Source of the DNA: Verrucomicrobiota bacterium
GTDB taxonomy: Bacteria; Verrucomicrobiota; Verrucomicrobiia; Chthoniobacterales; Chthoniobacteraceae
DNA length: 64,000 nt
Direction: 5' to 3'
Assembly (NCBI GenBank): GCA_009885995.1
Contig: VFJQ01000023.1
Location: 90,904-154,903 of the forward strand
A model generated the notes under the pieces. That model was not told the DNA's origin, made no database searches, and saw only the letters and a list, made by a program, of their open reading frames with translations. The translations under genes and the position numbers were made by a program. Of this stretch, positions 7,955 through 17,302 are shown in pieces. How positions within the stretch are numbered: the first letter of the stretch is position 1; each line of letters starts with the position of its first letter.

Positions 7955-10900
7955 TTGAACGCAAGTCCGCGCCATCCAAAAGCCCGAGCCTTCGCCACGA
8001 AGCAACTGCTCGCGGGAGTCACCGCGTTTGCAGAATTTGAGAGGCGCGTCGGGGCGCTCCCGACTCCAGATGAGAGAGGTGCGGCGTTCGACGTATTTGC
8101 TGAGTGCTGGCTGGCGACACAGCGGATTCCGCAGGCACGGAACGTCTGGCCGGGCAACACCGCGCCGCTTGCGCTCCTGCAAAAGCTCCGCCTTCCGATT
8201 AAGGACATGGGCGTCGATGGTGTGTTCGAGACCGCTGCGGAGGAAGCGACATGCTACCAGGTGAAATTCCGCACGGGGCGGCCATCACTAACTTGGACAG
8301 AACTCTCGACGTTCTTCGGCCTTTCGGATGTTGGATGCGGACGTCTTGTCTTTACGAATTGCGATGAGATCGCGGCAGTGGCCGAAGATCGCCCAGGAGT
8401 TGTGATCGTTCGTGGCAGTGACCTCGATCGCCTGACATCAGACGACTTCCGCGTCATGGAAGCGTGGCTCTCTGGCGCAGTCATCCAGCGCGAACCGAAA
8501 ACACCGCGATCGCATCAGGAGGCAGCTATTGCAGATATCGTGAGAGTGCTGGGGCGAAACTCCCGCGCGACTGCACTCATGGCGTGCGGCTCGGGAAAGA
8601 CCTTGATCGCCTTGTGGGTGGCAGAGCATCTCGGTGCTCGCACCGTGCTCGTCCTGCTTCCGTCATTGGCATTGGTCAGACAGACGCTCCACGAATGGCT
8701 TCGCGAAACGAACTGGCCGGAAATCGAATACTGCTGCGTTTGCTCTGATCCAACCGTGCGACCCGAGGAAGACGCGCTCGTCGTTCGCCAGACTGACCTC
8801 GATTTCCGCGTGACGACCGAGAGCGCGTCGGTGCGGCGCTTTCTTGAGCGAACTACGCCGGCAGTGAGGATCGTCTTCTCCACTTACCATTCGAGTGCGG
8901 TGGTAGCCGAAGGCTCTGTCGGTTTGGCGCCATTCGATCTCGGCATCTTCGATGAGGCGCACAAGACCGCCGGGCGCGACGGGATGAAGTTCGCGCTGGC
9001 CCTGAGAGACGAGCAACTGCCGATCACGCGGCGGCTGTTCCTCACCGCCACACCGCGGCACTACAACGTCGCGGCGAAGGACAAATCTGGCGACGCGAAG
9101 GTCGTCTTTTCGATGGATGCGCCGGAGGTCTATGGCCCCGTCGCGCATCGGCTGCCGTTCAGCACGGCGGCGAGGCTGGGCATCATCACCGACTACAAGG
9201 TGGTGATCTCGATTGTGACTTCCGAGATGGTGACGGACGAATTGCTCCGGCGCGGTGTCGTCCTCGTCGCGGGCGAGGAAATCAAAGCGCGGCAGGTCGC
9301 CAATCAACTCGCGCTGCGCTCGGCCATCGAGCGCTACGGTGTGCGCAAGGTCTTCACCTTTCACTCGAAAGTCGCTGCGGCGAAGTCGTTCGTCTCCGCC
9401 GGATCGGAGGGCATCGCCACACACCTGCCGGACTTTCACTGCGCGCATATCAACGGCGAGATGCCGACCGCTTATCGCGAGCGATTGATGAGGGAGTTTG
9501 AACGTGCGCCGCGCGGGATCGTGTCCAACGCGCGCTGCCTGACAGAAGGAGTCGATGTGCCTGCTGTGGACATGGTCGCATTCCTCAGTCCGCGCCGGAG
9601 TCTCGTGGACATCGTGCAAGCCACGGGCCGGGCGATGCGGCGCGTGGTGGGCAAGCAATTCGGCTACGTGCTCGTGCCACTCTACGTCGAGCAGGCGCGC
9701 GGCGAGACCGTCGAAGCGGCGGTGATGCGCAGCGATTTCGATGAAGTGTGGAATGTCCTCAGTCGGTTGCAGGAGCACGACGACCTGCTCGCGCAAATCA
9801 TCGCCGACATGCGCATCCAGCGTGGTCAGACCGACGGCTTCGACGACTCGCGCTTTCGCGAGCGCGTGCAAATCCTCGGCCCGTCCATCTCGCTGGAAAA
9901 GCTACGCCAGTCCATCACCGCCGCGTGTCTCGATGCGATCGGCGAGTCGTGGTTCGAGCGCTATGGGCAACTCGTGGCGTATCACGAACGCCACGGCACC
10001 TGCGACATGCCGCACCGGCTCGCGGAAAACAAACGATTGGCAACTTGGGTCATCAATCAGCGTGTTCTTCGGAAAGACGGTGTGTTATGTGACGAGAAAA
10101 TCGCACTGCTTGATCGGATCGGTTTCAAGTGGTCACCGAAGGAGAGTGAATGGCGAACGAACTACCTCGATCTGCTGGCGTATCGAGAGCGATTCGGAAA
10201 TTGCCGCGTGCCGCAGGAATGGAGGGAGAACAAAATCCTCGCGAAGTGGGTGGCTACGCAACGGGTTCGGCGGAAGCGGAAGCAACTAACCGCGGAGCGC
10301 ATTGCGTTGTTGGACAAGGTGGGTTTCGAGTGGGCAGTCCTGTCGAAGAGCTGGCATGATCGTCTTGCAGAGTTGCGGGACTACAAAGCACAGCGCGGAC
10401 ACACTCGAGTTCCTGCAAGATGGGAGGAAAACCAACCGCTCGCGTCTTGGACGGTGGAGCAGCGCTTCCGAAAGCGGCGCAATAAGCTAACGGTGGAGCA
10501 AGTGCGGCTGCTTGATGAACTCGAATTCGAGTGGGAGCGGCCGGAAACGTCTGCGCATCGAGAGCATTGGAACGCAAAAATCGCCTCGCTAATCCGCTAC
10601 AAAGCCGAGCATGGAGATTTCGCCATTCCGAGACGTGACAAGTTACATGGCACCCTCGCTCGATGGATGACCGAGGTTCGGCGAAAACGGAATTCCGGCA
10701 AGATTGACCCCGATCTCCAACAGGCTCTTGATGGGATCGGCTTTCCATGGATCGCGGAAAGCACAGCTAGCGAACCGCACTGGCTGAAGATGTTTGATCG
10801 ACTTCAGATGCATATTGCCGCAACCGGTTCGTGCCGCATCGGGCGATCCACAGCCGAACAGCAGCAGTTGGCCTCGTGGATTGTTCACCAACGAATGCTT

Positions 10901-12550
10901 CGGCGAACGGGAAAGCTGCTCGCGAAGCGCCAGCAGATGCTCGAATCCATCGGCTTCGAGTGGGAACCGCATCAGCGCGGCAAATACAAAGCCGCTTCCT
11001 TTCCGCACGATGCTGACCCTGCTCCGGGCAAATCATGGGAGGAGATGCACGCGATGCTCGCCGAGTTCTTCAAACTCCAAGGTCATTCCAACGTGCCGCC
11101 CGATTGGTCGGCCAACGCGGAGCTTGCCCGCTGGGTGCAAAGCCAGCGCAGCGCGAGAAAGCGCAACAAACTCACCGTCGAGCAAATTCGCCGGTTGGAT
11201 GAATTGGGCTTCGCTTGGACCGCTCACGAAGCCGACTGGGACGCGATGTTTGAGGAGTTAGCCGCACTGCTGCGCGCACAGACGCGACCAGGCGGAGCAA
11301 GCCATCGCCCGAGCGCGGACTTGAAGCGATGGATGCTGACACAGCGGCAATTCAAGAAGCGCGGCGTCCTCGCGCCCGAACGCGAACGAAAGCTCGCGAG
11401 CATCGGTTTCGAGTGGGAGCCGTATACGAATCGCTGGGAGCAGATGTTCGCCGCATTGTGGGAGTTCCACGCCCGGCATCTGCACTGCCGCGTGCCGCTC
11501 GCTTGGCGCGAGAATCCGCGCCTCGGCCATTGGGTCGGTGTCCAGCGGCAGCGAATGAAGCGCGGACGACTTTCGCCCGATCGCGTCACGAAACTCGAAG
11601 CGCTCGGCTTCGAATGGCGGGTGAGGCCGACCGGCGGAAGCTCGCAGCCACAAGCATGGGAGACCATGTTCGCGGAACTGGAGCGCTTCCACGCCGAGAA
11701 CGGACACGCGAATGTTCCCCAACAGTTTGCCGGCAATCGCAAACTCGGCTGGTGGGCCACGACGCAGCGTCGGAATCGCCGAAAAGACAAACTCACCGAG
11801 CAGCAAATCGTCCGACTCGACACTCTCGGCTTCGACTGGTCGCCACTCACTTCAACGCCGAAGCGGGCACAGCGCCTCCTGGTCACAGACCACGCACCGC
11901 GGTCCGCACACCCGAGCGCGACGTGGGATGAAATGTTCGTTGCGCTTAAGGAATATAAGGCCCGTCACGGTAGTTGCACCGTGCTCCGGCGATCGAAGGA
12001 ACACCTCAGACTGGCGCATTGGGTTATCGACCAGCGAATGGCGCATCATCGCGGCAAACTCAATCCCGACCGCGAGCGACAGCTCACAGAACTTGGCTTC
12101 GATTGGGATCCCATCAGTAACCGCTGGGACGAGATGTTTGCCACACTGGTCGCGTTCAAAAACGACCACGGCCACACCAACGTCCCGCAGAGATCACGCC
12201 GCTACACGGAGTTGGCGACGTGGGTAAAGAACCAGCGACTCGCGGAAAAGATGAAGCGCCCAGTCATGATCGAGCGCCGCAAGCGCCTCGATGAACTCGG
12301 GTTTCATTGGATCGAGGACGGACCGACATGGGAGGACATGTTCGCGAGACTGGTCGCATTCAAGCAGACCAACGGTCATTGCAGCGTGCCTCAAAACTGG
12401 CGTGAAGACCGCCGCCTCGGCAAATGGGCGAACACACAGCGGACTCAGCTCAAGCGTGGTAAAATAAAACTCCACCGGCAGCGCCAACTCGATGAGATCG
12501 GTTTTGTTTGGAACGCCGGACCATCAAACGGCAAGCTTCGCGAGTCTTGA
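7955..12550 (+). CDS. Restriction-nuclease-like / DEAH helicase fusion with 12 HA repeats
   Basis: 1531-residue protein. N-terminal about 140 residues resemble an Mrr/PD-(D/E)xK nuclease fold: GVDGV with D88 and the pair Q102-x-K104 (YQVKFR). Then a superfamily 2 helicase: Walker A ACGSGKT (about 210-216), DEAH box at 333-336, TATPR, SNARCLTEGVDVP, and motif VI QATGRAMR. From about residue 665 to 1521 come 12 tandem Helicase-Associated units of roughly 65-75 residues, each of the form W..(M/L)...(6-9)G.....P......L..W...QR...(K/R)......LD.(I/L)GF.W. The start is a TTG at 7955 without a clear ribosome site. GC content is lower than in neighbours. Probably a DNA translocase/nuclease, plausibly in phage or plasmid defence; no methylase or specificity gene is adjacent. 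Confidence 0.88.
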   Translation: MNASPRHPKARAFATKQLLAGVTAFAEFERRVGALPTPDERGAAFDVFAECWLATQRIPQARNVWPGNTAPLALLQKLRLPIKDMGVDGVFETAAEEATCYQVKFRTGRPSLTWTELSTFFGLSDVGCGRLVFTNCDEIAAVAEDRPGVVIVRGSDLDRLTSDDFRVMEAWLSGAVIQREPKTPRSHQEAAIADIVRVLGRNSRATALMACGSGKTLIALWVAEHLGARTVLVLLPSLALVRQTLHEWLRETNWPEIEYCCVCSDPTVRPEEDALVVRQTDLDFRVTTESASVRRFLERTTPAVRIVFSTYHSSAVVAEGSVGLAPFDLGIFDEAHKTAGRDGMKFALALRDEQLPITRRLFLTATPRHYNVAAKDKSGDAKVVFSMDAPEVYGPVAHRLPFSTAARLGIITDYKVVISIVTSEMVTDELLRRGVVLVAGEEIKARQVANQLALRSAIERYGVRKVFTFHSKVAAAKSFVSAGSEGIATHLPDFHCAHINGEMPTAYRERLMREFERAPRGIVSNARCLTEGVDVPAVDMVAFLSPRRSLVDIVQATGRAMRRVVGKQFGYVLVPLYVEQARGETVEAAVMRSDFDEVWNVLSRLQEHDDLLAQIIADMRIQRGQTDGFDDSRFRERVQILGPSISLEKLRQSITAACLDAIGESWFERYGQLVAYHERHGTCDMPHRLAENKRLATWVINQRVLRKDGVLCDEKIALLDRIGFKWSPKESEWRTNYLDLLAYRERFGNCRVPQEWRENKILAKWVATQRVRRKRKQLTAERIALLDKVGFEWAVLSKSWHDRLAELRDYKAQRGHTRVPARWEENQPLASWTVEQRFRKRRNKLTVEQVRLLDELEFEWERPETSAHREHWNAKIASLIRYKAEHGDFAIPRRDKLHGTLARWMTEVRRKRNSGKIDPDLQQALDGIGFPWIAESTASEPHWLKMFDRLQMHIAATGSCRIGRSTAEQQQLASWIVHQRMLRRTGKLLAKRQQMLESIGFEWEPHQRGKYKAASFPHDADPAPGKSWEEMHAMLAEFFKLQGHSNVPPDWSANAELARWVQSQRSARKRNKLTVEQIRRLDELGFAWTAHEADWDAMFEELAALLRAQTRPGGASHRPSADLKRWMLTQRQFKKRGVLAPERERKLASIGFEWEPYTNRWEQMFAALWEFHARHLHCRVPLAWRENPRLGHWVGVQRQRMKRGRLSPDRVTKLEALGFEWRVRPTGGSSQPQAWETMFAELERFHAENGHANVPQQFAGNRKLGWWATTQRRNRRKDKLTEQQIVRLDTLGFDWSPLTSTPKRAQRLLVTDHAPRSAHPSATWDEMFVALKEYKARHGSCTVLRRSKEHLRLAHWVIDQRMAHHRGKLNPDRERQLTELGFDWDPISNRWDEMFATLVAFKNDHGHTNVPQRSRRYTELATWVKNQRLAEKMKRPVMIERRKRLDELGFHWIEDGPTWEDMFARLVAFKQTNGHCSVPQNWREDRRLGKWANTQRTQLKRGKIKLHRQRQLDEIGFVWNAGPSNGKLRES

Positions 12551-12597
12551 AGGTGCCTGATTGTCGAGTGAGCAGTAGAGCGAACCGAGGGCTGTTT

Positions 12598-12920
12598 CCG
12601 CCATTTTAGTCGGGTAAGTGAATATCCAAGGGGCGTCTTATCTGTAAGATGCTCCCTCGCCGAAGCTCCGAGGTGGGTATTCCCGCCAAATAGCTCCGAC
12701 ATGGCACCTCCGAGGGTGGTGAGGGGCCCTCAGGGGGTGGTGATTCCCGCCTTATTGCTCCGACATGGGTGCTCATGAGGGGGTATCATCCGCCATTTTG
12801 CTCCGGAGTGGGTCCTCGGAGGTGGGTGAGGGGGACCCCTTGAGGGGGGTATTCCCGCCAAATAGCTCCGGCATCGGGACTCGAAAGGATCGGCTATCCG
12901 CCATTTTGCTACGGAATTGA
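12598..12920. repeat. Degenerate array with ~21-bp period (six CCGCC-A/T-rich cores)
   Basis: This is the main content of the 411-bp gap between the helicase and the ArsR-type gene. Six cores related to CCGCCATTTTGCTCC or CCGCCAAATAGCTCC begin at 12598, 12683, 12747, 12790, 12855 and 12898. The spacings are 85, 64, 43, 65 and 43 bp, i.e. 4, 3, 2, 3 and 2 times about 21.4 bp. Stretches between cores are 20-22-bp G-rich units with short palindromes (CTCATGAG, CCTCGGAGG). It has no constant spacer or repeat length, so it is not a CRISPR. It lies directly upstream of a DNA-binding regulator, so operator sites are one possible reading. Confidence 0.75.
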
Positions 12921-12961
12921 GGATTGTGAGCTGAGGCGGCGGAGGCTTTGAAGTTCGAGCC

Positions 12962-13327
12962 ATGAGCGATTCAGCCTCTCCGTCCCCGCCCGAATCTCCA
13001 CAGTCGACAGCGCCAGCACCGGTGGCGAACCCGACGGCGCAGGCCTTGGACCCCGCGGACTTGTTTGCGGCGCTCGGTAATCCTCTGCGATGTGAGATGG
13101 TGAAGATGCTCGCAGGTGGCCGCGCGCTCTCCGCCAGCCAGGTGGCTGCAGCGGTGCAGCGCGATTTCGACGGAGTGAGCAAGCACCTGCGAATCCTGCG
13201 CAAGGCGCGCGTGCTGGCCTCGCGGTCCGCCGAGGACCGGCGGACGGAATTGTATTTCATCCCGGAGGCGAACCGGCGTGCGGACGGTGCGCTCGATTAC
13301 GGGTTTTGCGTCGTGCGCGTGGAGTGA
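12962..13327 (+). CDS. ArsR-like winged-helix transcriptional regulator
   Basis: 121 residues. After a Ser/Pro-rich tail of about 25 residues comes a compact winged helix: LFAALGNPLRCEMVKML (helix 1-2), LSASQVAAAV (helix 3), GVSKHLRILRKARVL (recognition helix) and RRTELYFIP (wing). The pattern matches the ArsR/SmtB family, which usually represses its own operon and responds to a metal or small-molecule ligand. No CxC metal site is present, so a metal ligand is doubtful. It starts at ATG 12962, just after the array of about 21-bp repeats, and ends 49 bp before polX. Confidence 0.85.
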   Translation: MSDSASPSPPESPQSTAPAPVANPTAQALDPADLFAALGNPLRCEMVKMLAGGRALSASQVAAAVQRDFDGVSKHLRILRKARVLASRSAEDRRTELYFIPEANRRADGALDYGFCVVRVE

Positions 13328-13376
13328 CGCCAAAGCGCGTGACACGGTTTTCTCCGTCGCCGAGACTCGCGCTCCC

Positions 13377-15134
13377 ATGCCGCAGCTTTCCAAGGACGAT
13401 CTCATCGACATCCTCGAACACATCGCGCAGCTCCTCGAACTGAAGGGCGAGGTCGTGTTCAAGGTGCGCGCGTATCAGAACGCGGCGCGGGCGCTGGAGA
13501 CGTTCAGCGGCAATCTCGCGCAGCTCGCCGAGGAAGGCCGGCTCGGCGAGATCGACGGGATCGGCAAGGCGATCGCGGAGAAGCTCACGACGCTGCTCGC
13601 GAACGGCACGCTGCCTTACTACGAGGAGTTGAAGGCGGAGTTTCCACCGGGGTTGTTCGAGATTATCGAGCTGCAGGGGCTCGGCCCGAAGAAGATCAAG
13701 GCGCTGTGGGAGCAGCTCGACATCACGACGGTCGAAGCGCTTGAGGCGGCGTGCAAAGACGGGCGCGTGGCGGAGCTGAGCGGCATGGGGAAGAAGACGG
13801 CGGACAACATTCTCGTGGCGATCGAAGCGCGGCGGAAACATGCGGGGCGATTCAAGCTCGGGGACATCGCGCATGACGCGGAGCGGATGCTCGATGACTT
13901 GCGCGCGCTGCCGGAGGTGAATCGCGTGAGCGTGTGCGGCAGCTACCGGCGCAGGCGTGAGACGGTGGGCGACATTGATTTCCTCGTCTCGACGAAAGCG
14001 CCCGACGAGGTGTCGGATTTCTTCGTGAAGCACGAGATGGTCGAGAGTGTGCTCGCGCACGGCGCTACGAAATCGAGCGTCCGGTTGAAGTGCGGCATTC
14101 AGGCCGACCTGCGCGTGGTGAAGGACGCCGAGTATCCCTTCGCGCTGAACTACTTCACCGGCTCGAAGGAGCACAACATCGTGATGCGCCAGCGCGCGCT
14201 CGCCCGCGGGTGGACGCTGAATGAATACCGCCTCGGTCCCGATGAGCGCGCGAAGGTCGAGCCGCAGCCGGTCCCGGCGATCCGCGAGGAGCCGGATCTC
14301 TACCGTGCGCTCGGCCTCGATTTCGTCGAGCCCGAGCTGCGCGAGGACCGCGGGGAATTCGCCGCGGCGGAGGAGCACACGCTGCCCGATCTCATCGAGA
14401 TCGAAAACCTGCGCGGCACTTTCCACAACCACACCACCGCCAGCGATGGCCGCAGCACGCTGCGCGAGATGGCCGAGGCCGCGCAGGAGCTCGGGCTGCA
14501 ATATCTCGGCATCGCCGATCACTCGAAGGCGAGCTTTCAGGCGCATGGGCTCGACGAAAAAAGGCTACTCGCGCAGATTGAGGATATCCGCGCGATGAAC
14601 AAGGAGTGGGACGGCGCGTTCAAGCTCTTCACCGGCAGCGAGGTCGATATCCACAAGGACGGCACGCTGGATTTCGCGGACGAAATCCTAGCGCAACTCG
14701 ACTACTGCGTCGTGAGCGTTCACGCGGTCTTCAACCTGCCGGAAGCGGAGATGACGGCGCGCATCATCAAGGCCATCTCGAACCCGCACGTGACGATGCT
14801 CGGCCATCTCACGGGCCGGCTGCTCCTTTCGCGCGAAGGCTATCAAGTCGATGTCCCGGCGATCATCGATGCCGCGGCAGCGACCGGCACGATCATCGAG
14901 CTGAACTGCTCGCCGTGGCGGCTGGACATGGACTGGCGGCATTGGCCGCTCGCGAAGTCGAAGGGCGTGAAATGCTCGATCAACCCCGACGCGCACCGCA
15001 CCGACCAGCTCAACCACCTGTGGTATGGCATCGGCGCAGCGCGCAAAGGCTGGCTCACGAAGGCGGACGTGGTGAACACGCTGCCGCTCGGGAAGATCGA
15101 GCAGGCGCTCGAGGCGAAGAAAACGCGAAGGTAG
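13377..15134 (+). CDS. polX: DNA polymerase X with PHP domain
   Basis: 585-residue bacterial PolX: gap-filling DNA polymerase and 3'-5' exonuclease used in base-excision repair. N-terminal helix-hairpin-helix region (LKGEVVFKVRAYQNAARALE, then GIGKAIAEKL). Nucleotidyltransferase palm with GSYRRRRETVGDIDFL (about 188-203; the two Asp of GDID bind metal). C-terminal PHP exonuclease domain beginning near residue 350 (HNHTTASDGRSTL) with later GIADHSK, EVDI and NPDAHR motifs. ATG 13377 is chosen because it starts directly at the conserved N-terminus; the frame is open upstream. Its TAG stop is the TAG of the adjoining GGTAGGG repeat element. Confidence 0.97.
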   Translation: MPQLSKDDLIDILEHIAQLLELKGEVVFKVRAYQNAARALETFSGNLAQLAEEGRLGEIDGIGKAIAEKLTTLLANGTLPYYEELKAEFPPGLFEIIELQGLGPKKIKALWEQLDITTVEALEAACKDGRVAELSGMGKKTADNILVAIEARRKHAGRFKLGDIAHDAERMLDDLRALPEVNRVSVCGSYRRRRETVGDIDFLVSTKAPDEVSDFFVKHEMVESVLAHGATKSSVRLKCGIQADLRVVKDAEYPFALNYFTGSKEHNIVMRQRALARGWTLNEYRLGPDERAKVEPQPVPAIREEPDLYRALGLDFVEPELREDRGEFAAAEEHTLPDLIEIENLRGTFHNHTTASDGRSTLREMAEAAQELGLQYLGIADHSKASFQAHGLDEKRLLAQIEDIRAMNKEWDGAFKLFTGSEVDIHKDGTLDFADEILAQLDYCVVSVHAVFNLPEAEMTARIIKAISNPHVTMLGHLTGRLLLSREGYQVDVPAIIDAAAATGTIIELNCSPWRLDMDWRHWPLAKSKGVKCSINPDAHRTDQLNHLWYGIGAARKGWLTKADVVNTLPLGKIEQALEAKKTRR

Positions 15135-15209
15135 GGCGCGGTGTCCTCACCGCGCCGCGTTCCGCGAAGACGCATCCCTCGCGGACCGCTGAGGACAGCG
15201 GCCCCTACC
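15130..15209. repeat. Inverted-repeat element, GGTAGGG family, between convergent genes
   Basis: Outer arms GGTAGGG/CCCCTACC enclose two internal hairpins (GCGCGGTG-TCCT-CACCGCGC and CCGCTG-AGGA-CAGCGG). It joins the convergent ends of polX and the DUF218 gene. Both of their TAG stops are the TAG of the terminal GGTAGGG. Related elements lie at 17303-17383, 25719-25767 and 44226-44284. Confidence 0.85.
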
Positions 15210-15987
15210 TGATCCAGCCGCGGCGACGGTATTCGAGCCAGCCGATTTGCTCGTGCAGCCACGTGGCCGTCTTCGCGAAGCCGCCGTGCCGAGGGACGCC
15301 GGGCGGCTGCGACGACGGCGCTTCGCTCAGGTCGGTGAGAAAATTGCACGGTGCGGGGATGACCCGCAGACCGGCGGTGCGGAACGTTCCGAGGGCGCGG
15401 CGCATGTGATTGGCCGACGTGACGAGCAGCACCTGCTGCCAGCCACGTTCGCGTGCGAGCTGAGCGGTGAAGACGGCCTCATCGTGCGTGTCCGCGCAGG
15501 CGGGTAGCGCGACGACTTCTCCCTGCGCGAGTCGTCGCTCGACGATCCAGTCGCGGACCGTCTCCGATTCGAGGATGTCGCGCTCGGGGAACTGAGCCAC
15601 CGAACCGCCAACGACGAGCACGGGCGCTTTGCCGAGCCGCGAAAGCTCGAGCGCCATGACGAGGCGGTCGGCGGCGCCGGTGAGGTGCATGCCGGCGACT
15701 TCAAACCGCGCCGGATGCGCGCTCGCACCAAGGAGCACGATGGCGTCGGCCTTGGGCAAGGTCGCGATGTTCAGTCCGGCGAAGGGACGCTCGAGTCCGC
15801 GCAGCAGCCAGCCCGGCACATCGGTGCTGCCGAAGATGAACAAGATGAGCATTGGCACACCGGTCGCGAGTGCCGGGCGCCAGTGCCGACGGCGGGCGAA
15901 GACGATCGTGAACACGAGCAACAGCGCCCACGCAAAGCCGACCGGTTCGATCAAGCCGAGGACTTGCTCGATGAGGAAGTGCCCCAC
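15205..15987 (-). CDS. DUF218 / YdcF-ElyC-SanA family membrane protein
   Basis: 260 residues from the GTG at 15987, placed 2 nt after the stop of the upstream nucleoside transporter. An upstream open frame is Arg-rich shadow. Two N-terminal membrane segments (VGFAWALLLVFTIVFA and ATGVPMLILFIFGS) precede a periplasmic DUF218 domain with ADAIVLLGA, VVGGSV, DTHDEAVFTAQLARERGW and VTSANHMRRAL. DUF218 proteins such as ElyC and SanA act in envelope or lipid-carrier homeostasis; the exact reaction is not established. The stop codon is inside a GGTAGGG repeat element. Confidence 0.88.
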   Translation of the reverse strand: MGHFLIEQVLGLIEPVGFAWALLLVFTIVFARRRHWRPALATGVPMLILFIFGSTDVPGWLLRGLERPFAGLNIATLPKADAIVLLGASAHPARFEVAGMHLTGAADRLVMALELSRLGKAPVLVVGGSVAQFPERDILESETVRDWIVERRLAQGEVVALPACADTHDEAVFTAQLARERGWQQVLLVTSANHMRRALGTFRTAGLRVIPAPCNFLTDLSEAPSSQPPGVPRHGGFAKTATWLHEQIGWLEYRRRGWIR

Positions 15988-15989
15988 GA

Positions 15990-17246
15990 CTAGAGCAGGA
16001 CGCCGACGACCGTCGCGATGAGATAGCACGCCAGCAGGCCGCTGATCATCGCGCGCATCCCGATGCGCGCGAGGTCGCCGCGACGTTCGGGGCAGAGCGC
16101 GCCGATGCCGCCGATCTGGATGGCGATGCTGGCGAAGTTTGCGAAGCCGCACAGCGCGTAACTCGCGAGCGTAACCGAGCGCGGCGAGAGTGCTCCCGGG
16201 TGCGCCTGCACGTGGTTCGACAAGTCGATGTAGGCGACGAATTCATTGAGCACGATGCGCTCGCCAAGGATCTGGCCGATGTAGCCGCAGTCCTTCACCG
16301 GCACGCCGAGCAGCCACGCAAAGGGCGCGTTCAGCCAGCCGAAGAACTGTTGGAGCGTGATCGGCGATGCGACGCCGCAGACTTGCTGTGGCCAGGCGAC
16401 GAGCGCGTTGAGCAGCGCGACCACGGCGACGAAGGCGAGGAGCATTCCGATCACGTTGATCGAGAGCATCACGCCTTCGCTCGCGCCGGTGCAGAGCGCG
16501 TCGATGGAGTTCGTCGCGGTGCGCTCGACGGCGAAATGGTGCCGCTCGCCGGTCTCGCTCTTCTCAGTCTCGGGAAACATCACCTTCGCCATGAGCAAGC
16601 CCGCCGGCGCGCCAAGCACCGAGGCGGTGACGATGTGCCCTGCGCTCATCGCCGGCAGACCCGCGTAAACGACCATCACGCCCGTCGCGATCGTGGAGAA
16701 ACCCGTGACCATGAGCGCCATGATCTCGCTCTGCGTCATCTTCGGCAGGTAGGGTTTGATGAGCAGCGCGGCCTCGGTCTGGCCGAGGAAAATGTTGCTC
16801 GCGCCGGCGAGGCTTTCGCTGCCGCTGGTGCGCATCGCGCGCATCATCACCCACGCCATTCCGGCGACGACCTTTTGCAGCACGCCCCAGTGGTAGAGCA
16901 GCGCGGAGAGCGCGGAGATGAGGATGATCGTCGCGGAGATGAGCACGGCGAAAACGCCGCTGCCGGGGCCGAAGCTGGCGTCGAGTTTCGCGGTGTCGGC
17001 GAGCGGGCCGAAGACCATCTTCGCGCCTTCGAGCGCGTAGAGATTGAGCTGACCGACTGCTTCCGTTGCGCCGGCGAAAAGCTTCTCGCCGATCGGCGTT
17101 TTCAGAATGAAAAGCGCGAAGGCGAACTGGAGCCCCACCCCCCAAAGCACGGTGCGCCACGGGAAGGCGCGGCGGTTGTTCGAGAGCAGCCAGGCGATCG
17201 CGATGAATGCGACGAGGCCGAAGAGGGATGTGAGGCGGTCGAGCAC
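15990..17246 (-). CDS. nupC: Concentrative nucleoside transporter (NupC/CNT family)
   Basis: 418 residues from the GTG at 17246 (VLDRLTSLFGLVAFIAIAWLL), which gives a proper first membrane helix. CNT family transporters import nucleosides with sodium or protons. The visible core includes GQTEAALLIKPYL (helical hairpin HP1), the Ser-rich GFSTIATGVMVVYAGL, ASEGVMLSINVIGMLL, GYIGQILGERIVLNEFVAY (HP2 region with the conserved Glu-Asn-Glu), and a C-terminal SYALCGFANFASIAIQIGGIGAL. About 8-10 hydrophobic segments. It is the first gene of a two-gene unit with the DUF218 protein. Nucleoside uptake fits with deoC elsewhere in the window, but no direct link is visible. Confidence 0.93.
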   Translation of the reverse strand: MLDRLTSLFGLVAFIAIAWLLSNNRRAFPWRTVLWGVGLQFAFALFILKTPIGEKLFAGATEAVGQLNLYALEGAKMVFGPLADTAKLDASFGPGSGVFAVLISATIILISALSALLYHWGVLQKVVAGMAWVMMRAMRTSGSESLAGASNIFLGQTEAALLIKPYLPKMTQSEIMALMVTGFSTIATGVMVVYAGLPAMSAGHIVTASVLGAPAGLLMAKVMFPETEKSETGERHHFAVERTATNSIDALCTGASEGVMLSINVIGMLLAFVAVVALLNALVAWPQQVCGVASPITLQQFFGWLNAPFAWLLGVPVKDCGYIGQILGERIVLNEFVAYIDLSNHVQAHPGALSPRSVTLASYALCGFANFASIAIQIGGIGALCPERRGDLARIGMRAMISGLLACYLIATVVGVLL

Positions 17247-17302
17247 GGGCGCGTGTCTAAAGATGCGGCGAGCGCTTGGCGAGCGCGCAAAGGCGAAAGG
17301 CT

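Noticed and set aside
12598..12920. CRISPR array
   Set aside because: Cores are degenerate, spacing varies in multiples of about 21 bp, intervening sequences are themselves related, and no cas genes are present.
7955..13327. Complete restriction-modification or type I/III system around the helicase
   Set aside because: No methyltransferase or specificity subunit is encoded on either side, so only a stand-alone nuclease-helicase can be supported.
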